Shown here: in pieces, positions 60,840-64,000 of the stretch
Numbering within the stretch: position 1 is the first letter of the stretch
Layout of the letters: every line of letters starts with the position of its first letter
Assembly: GCA_016706685.1 (NCBI GenBank)
Contig: JADJJE010000003.1
Location: 62,001 to 126,000 of the forward strand
Length of the DNA stretch: 64,000 nt
Direction of reading: 5' to 3'
DNA from: Sandaracinaceae bacterium
GTDB taxonomy: Bacteria; Myxococcota_A; Polyangia; Polyangiales; Houyiibacteriaceae
The notes under the pieces: model-generated
What the model was told of the DNA's origin: nothing
Database searches by the model: none
The model's input: only the letters and a program-made list of their open reading frames with translations
Position numbers and translations under genes: made by a program

Positions 60840-61721
60840 GTGACCCCCCAGTCCCCCCTCGATCCCGAGGTGCGTCAGCTCGTCCGCGAGCGTGGCGTCA
60901 CCACCTATACCGATGAAGGCACCAGCCACCGTCCCGGCGATGCTCTCGTGATGGTTCACGGCCTGCCCGGCAGCGTGCGCGACTACCGCTGGCTCGAGAG
61001 CGCGCTGCGCGAGACCCCACAAGGCAGCCTCGCGAACCTGCGCGTGGTGCGCCTGGACATGCCGGGCCTAGGCGGCACGGACCTGCGCTTGGCCGATGCC
61101 CACGACGTTACGAGCCGCGCCCGCTTCGTGCTGGAGGCGCTGGACGCCCTGGGCCTCGAGCGCGTGGTGCTGGTGGGCCACTCCATGGGCGGCGGCGTGA
61201 CGCTCACGGCGGCGGCGCTGAGCCGCAAGCGTGCGGGCTGCGCTGTGGTGGGCGTGTGCCAGGTGGCCAGCGTGGGCAACCGGCCGCACAAGGCGTACCT
61301 GCGCATGCCCAACCCGCGCCCGGTGGGCGTGCTGCTCAAGCTGCCCGGCATGGCGCGCGCGCTGCAGAAGCCCATCTACGACAGCTTCGTGCGCGGCGGC
61401 TTCCCCGCGTCCACCCCCGTGAACGAGTGCGTGCAGGCCCTGCGCTGCGTGGCTGCGCTGCGCTTCGAGACCCTGGTGGCCGCCGCCCACGAGCTGGGCC
61501 TGCGCCCCCTGCCCGCGCTGGTCACGTTCGCGGACGACGACCCCATGGTGGAGCCCGAGGTGGGCGAGGCCCTGGTGGAGGCGCTCAGCGCCGAGGAGCT
61601 GCGGTTTGTGGAAGGCGGCCACAACATCCAGAAGACCCAAGCGGTGGAGATCGCCGAGGGCCTGGTGCGGCTCTGCGAGCGCGCGTTCGGAGTGCCGAAG
61701 GAGCTGCGTAAGCTCGGGTGA
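60840..61721 (+). CDS. Alpha/beta-fold hydrolase
   Basis: 293 residues from the GTG at 60840. Canonical fold: LVMVHGLPGSVRDYRWLESAL (oxyanion loop), VVRLDMPGLGGTDLR, nucleophile elbow LVGHSMGGGVTLTAA with Ser, an acid in TFADDDPMVEPEVG, and His in VEGGHNIQKTQ. All three catalytic residues are present, so activity is likely. Substrate unknown; such enzymes include esterases, lipases and haloalkane-type hydrolases. Divergent from the Rieske gene across 66 bp. Downstream are about 140 bp before tRNA-Asn with no further gene. Confidence 0.85.
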   Translation: MTPQSPLDPEVRQLVRERGVTTYTDEGTSHRPGDALVMVHGLPGSVRDYRWLESALRETPQGSLANLRVVRLDMPGLGGTDLRLADAHDVTSRARFVLEALDALGLERVVLVGHSMGGGVTLTAAALSRKRAGCAVVGVCQVASVGNRPHKAYLRMPNPRPVGVLLKLPGMARALQKPIYDSFVRGGFPASTPVNECVQALRCVAALRFETLVAAAHELGLRPLPALVTFADDDPMVEPEVGEALVEALSAEELRFVEGGHNIQKTQAVEIAEGLVRLCERAFGVPKELRKLG

Positions 61722-61861
61722 ATTCCCGTATGGTGCCGCTGGGTTGACCGGGGCGGGCCAGAGGGCGCGCGGGGTGGCTCGGGGCGTGCGGCGGAGGGGG
61801 CGGAAAAGTCGGCGGATGACTTGACACTCGGGACCCCAGGGGACACATTCCGCGCCCACAT

Positions 61862-61934
<73 letters not shown>

Positions 61935-61948
61935 CCCACAATATCTCG

Positions 61949-61965
61949 TCGCCGACTACCGGCGA
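61949..61965 (+). terminator. Small hairpin downstream of tRNA-Asn
   Basis: TCGCCG and CGGCGA pair around ACTAC, 15 bp after the tRNA. It could contribute to 3'-end formation together with the stronger hairpin that follows. Confidence 0.35.
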
Positions 61966-61978
61966 GGGACGGTCAACA

Positions 61979-62010
61979 GAAGCCCCCGAGGAGCAATCCG
62001 AGGGGGCTTC
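61979..62010 (+). terminator. Strong hairpin terminator after tRNA-Asn
   Basis: GAAGCCCCC and GGGGGCTTC form a 9-bp stem with a 14-base loop, followed by GCCGTTTCT. This is a strong and well-placed terminator for the tRNA transcript. Confidence 0.7.
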
Positions 62011-62240
62011 GCCGTTTCTCCACAAGTGTCGGGCCGTTTCGCGCGGGGCGTGTCCTGCGACGGTGCTTTCACAGAGCGAACAGCGCTCGGCCCGATTGGC
62101 CAGCAGCCTCCGCGGGTCGCGCTGTCCATCACCGGGTGGAAGGCTCCCGAGGAGCGACGAAAACTGCTCCCTTGGGATGGGGCGAACCGCTGTGTGGGGC
62201 GCGTCATAGCGAGCGTCGACGGGTGGCCGTCCCAGCGGAA
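62011..62240. other. Gene-free stretch between tRNA-Asn and the regulator gene
   Basis: Neither strand has a believable coding frame; the open frames here are short and cross the tRNA. No direct repeat of the tRNA 3' end was found here or in the regulator gene, so no att site can be claimed inside this window. Confidence 0.45.
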
Positions 62241-64000
62241 TTACTCGACGTCTGGGTTCGAGCGTCCGCTCCTCCGGCCTCTCGTCGGCGCTATTGCCAC
62301 GTCCCACTTCTCCATCTTCGCGTTGAACGTGCGGGCGGGCATGCCGAGCAACTCGGCAGCCTTGGCACCACTGCCGCCGACCGCGTGCGCCGCAACCAGC
62401 AGACGACGCTCCCACTCGTTCACCGCCACGGCCGCCTGAAGGATCGTACCCGCGTCCCGTACCTCCCGCATGTAGTCCTCGCACCGCGCGACGGTCGGCA
62501 GTTCATCGACAAGCGAGGTCGCCGGACCAGCACCCAGTTCTGCGTCTGCGCGTTCATCCTTGCGAAGACGGTCGAGTTCGACCCGCACGAGTTCCTCCTT
62601 CAACGAGAGGAACCGGCCCTTCGCGAGACCTCCAACTAGCAGACGACGAGCCAGCTTCTCGAGGTCACGGAAGTTGCCTGCGAGGCGCATGGCGCTGATG
62701 GCTCGCTCGATGCGGGCGTGGTGAGGCTGGAACTCGGCGACAAGCTCGTCGACACGAGCGGAACCACTCCCCCGACCGACCGCGCGCGCAGGATCGCGTT
62801 GAGCAAGCTCCTCGCAAGCGCGCCGCACGACGGACTTCCAGATGTCGCCGAGGTCCTCGCGGCAGTCACGCAGGTCCGGTAGCTCGATTACGAGGTCGGA
62901 GATGCGGTCTAGGAAATCGGGCGTGAGCTTCTCGCGGAGCGTGTTGCGCTGCTGGTTCGTGGCAGCGATGAGCCTGAACTTCGCGGCGAACGACTTGTCG
63001 CCTCCGACACGGCGGATGCTGCCGTTGCGCTGGAGGGCGACGAGCAGCAGCCCCTGCGCCTGGGGATCCATCCAATGGATCTCGTCTAGGAAAACGCAGT
63101 CATCGGCCGCCTTCTCCAGGAGGCCAGCTTCGTCCTTCATCGCAGTGCTGTGAGCGCCCTTCACATGCCCGAAGAGGGCGCTCCTCAGCATGTTCGCGTC
63201 GCCGCGAAACTCGGCGCAGTTGAGGTGGAAGTCCCAGTCGGACGGGGCCTTCGCGGTCCAGTCGCGAAAGCCAGCGCGCAGACGTCGCGCAACTTCGGTC
63301 TTGCCCGTACCTCTCGCGCCGATGATGAGGACCGGGAACGGGACACCACTGTACTGCTTGACGAGCGACGCGACCTCGCGAAGGCGTGGCGAACGAGCAT
63401 GGTCGAGGCTCCAGGCGGCACGTCCTACGACGTCGTCGAGCTCGGTTGGGGTCGCTGCGAGCTCGGCGAGCAGGTTCCAAGGAACCTCTCGCACCACGTC
63501 GTTCGCGCCGCGCCGCTTGCTACGAGGTGTCCCGTGGAATGCACGCACTTGATCGCCTGCGAGCCGGGCTTGAAGTGCGAGGAGCATCACCGTCTGCGCT
63601 GCGGGCGTGCCCGGGCTGAGGTTCACGACGAGTTCCGAGCGTGGGTTCTCGCGGCGAATGCCGACAAGCGCGCGCGCGGTGAAGAGAAAGAGTTCTCGAT
63701 GATCGGTAGGAGGAGCATCGGTCTCCCACCAGATGAGCTTCACCTCGGGCCCGTTTCCCTGCTGGTGAATGGCTGCCACCAGTTCCTCTGCGACGTCCAC
63801 TTCACGAGGATGGACACGGCGCTCACCTGGCTCTGGTGCCCTGGGGCGTCGCACGAACACGTAGTGCTTCTTGATGCGCCCTGCGATCGGTGATGCGGGA
63901 TTGAAGAGGAACTCCAGCGTCGGCCCGGCCGTCTTCTCGCCCTCGCGCTCCAGATAGGTGCCATCTTTTTGGCGCTCGTAGGGGTCGTTGTTGAACGACA
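62241..64000 (-). CDS. RtcR-like regulator: CARF-like domain + AAA+ + Fis HTH (5' end off window)
   Basis: The frame stays open without a stop to the right edge (…FNNDPYERQKDG… before the first internal GTG at 63860), so the gene is incomplete. N-terminal part: strands such as KKHYVFVRRP and KLIWWETDA, then NPRSELVVNLSPGTPAAQ (NLSPGTP at 63603-63623), the CARF-type ligand loop seen in Csm6/RtcR-related proteins. AAA+ part: Walker A IIGARGTGKTE (about 63297), Walker B CVFLDEIH, sensor RLIAATNQQ. The sigma-54 contact loop reads KGAHSTAM (63141-63158) instead of GAFTGA. C-terminus: a Fis-like HTH (AKAAELLGMPARTFNAKM). RtcR proteins sense an RNA-derived signal and switch on an RNA-repair operon; here the controlled genes would lie outside the window. 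Confidence 0.85.
   Translation of the reverse strand, partial: SFNNDPYERQKDGTYLEREGEKTAGPTLEFLFNPASPIAGRIKKHYVFVRRPRAPEPGERRVHPREVDVAEELVAAIHQQGNGPEVKLIWWETDAPPTDHRELFLFTARALVGIRRENPRSELVVNLSPGTPAAQTVMLLALQARLAGDQVRAFHGTPRSKRRGANDVVREVPWNLLAELAATPTELDDVVGRAAWSLDHARSPRLREVASLVKQYSGVPFPVLIIGARGTGKTEVARRLRAGFRDWTAKAPSDWDFHLNCAEFRGDANMLRSALFGHVKGAHSTAMKDEAGLLEKAADDCVFLDEIHWMDPQAQGLLLVALQRNGSIRRVGGDKSFAAKFRLIAATNQQRNTLREKLTPDFLDRISDLVIELPDLRDCREDLGDIWKSVVRRACEELAQRDPARAVGRGSGSARVDELVAEFQPHHARIERAISAMRLAGNFRDLEKLARRLLVGGLAKGRFLSLKEELVRVELDRLRKDERADAELGAGPATSLVDELPTVARCEDYMREVRDAGTILQAAVAVNEWERRLLVAAHAVGGSGAKAAELLGMPARTFNAKMEKWDVAIAPTRGRRSGRSNPDVE

Noticed and set aside
61935..64000. Direct repeat of the tRNA 3' end (att site)
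   Set aside because: I looked for the TTCGAGTCC-type end again to the right and found none in this window.

Overview
This is a GC-rich, gene-dense stretch of bacterial chromosome, most likely from a myxobacterium-like organism (Myxococcota, Polyangia/Sandaracinaceae type). That is an inference from gene content: a DUF2330 protein whose C-terminus looks like a MYXO-CTERM sorting tail, a Ser/Thr kinase and a PP2C phosphatase, PEGA-type proteins, MopE-like and FG-GAP surface proteins, many uncharacterised lipoproteins and the carboxynorspermidine polyamine pathway. No 16S gene or ribosomal operon is present to settle taxonomy.

Layout. 0-7 kb: thiolase tail, DUF2330 exported protein, PP2C phosphatase, class III nucleotide cyclase, and an overlapping outer-membrane barrel/lipoprotein pair. 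7-14 kb: SRPBCC protein, a two-gene polyamine operon (carboxynorspermidine synthase, nspC), a DnaQ-fold exonuclease divergent from gluQ, an antitoxin with a truncated RelE/ParE toxin, and a MATE exporter. 14-19 kb: Wzx/MurJ-like flippase, moaC, fbp and a LuxR-type regulator divergent from fbp. 19-31 kb: a 1059-residue Ala/Pro-rich protein with repeated TM[ML]G motifs, an EBP-like membrane protein, DUF1385-prfA, a TerB-like protein, a 2-oxoacid dehydrogenase E2, and a Ser/Thr kinase followed by a methyltransferase. 30.9-31.3 kb: a gene-free cluster of hairpin repeats built as two inverted copies. 31-38 kb: YceI, a zinc-ribbon SDR, and a coupled operon PEGA protein - MopE-like lipoprotein - FG-GAP protein. 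39-45.5 kb: a complete tripartite RND efflux operon (TolC-like, membrane fusion protein, RND pump, TetR) preceded by a perfect 22-bp palindrome. 45.6-52 kb: YqeY, ABC-F, a barrel-like protein, an ABHD18-like hydrolase and a polysaccharide deacetylase. 52.5-57.9 kb: three secreted proteins coupled by ATGA overlaps, the first with a long (Thr/Ser/Ala)-Glu repeat. 58-62 kb: DUF4139 protein, Rieske protein, alpha/beta hydrolase, tRNA-Asn. 62-64 kb: a regulator running off the right edge, with an N-terminal CARF-like domain, an NtrC/RtcR-type AAA+ domain and a Fis-like HTH.

Two long genes, the RND pump and the MopE/FG-GAP gene, are each interrupted by what reads as one missing nucleotide, so assembly error has to be excluded before either is called a pseudogene. 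Most of the window is ordinary chromosome. The best candidate for an undescribed system is the right edge: an RtcR-like CARF/AAA+ regulator beside tRNA-Asn, whose sigma-54 contact loop is changed from GAFTGA to GAHSTA. Regulators of this class normally sit next to the RNA-repair or defence genes they control, and here those would lie beyond position 64000 on the reader's right.
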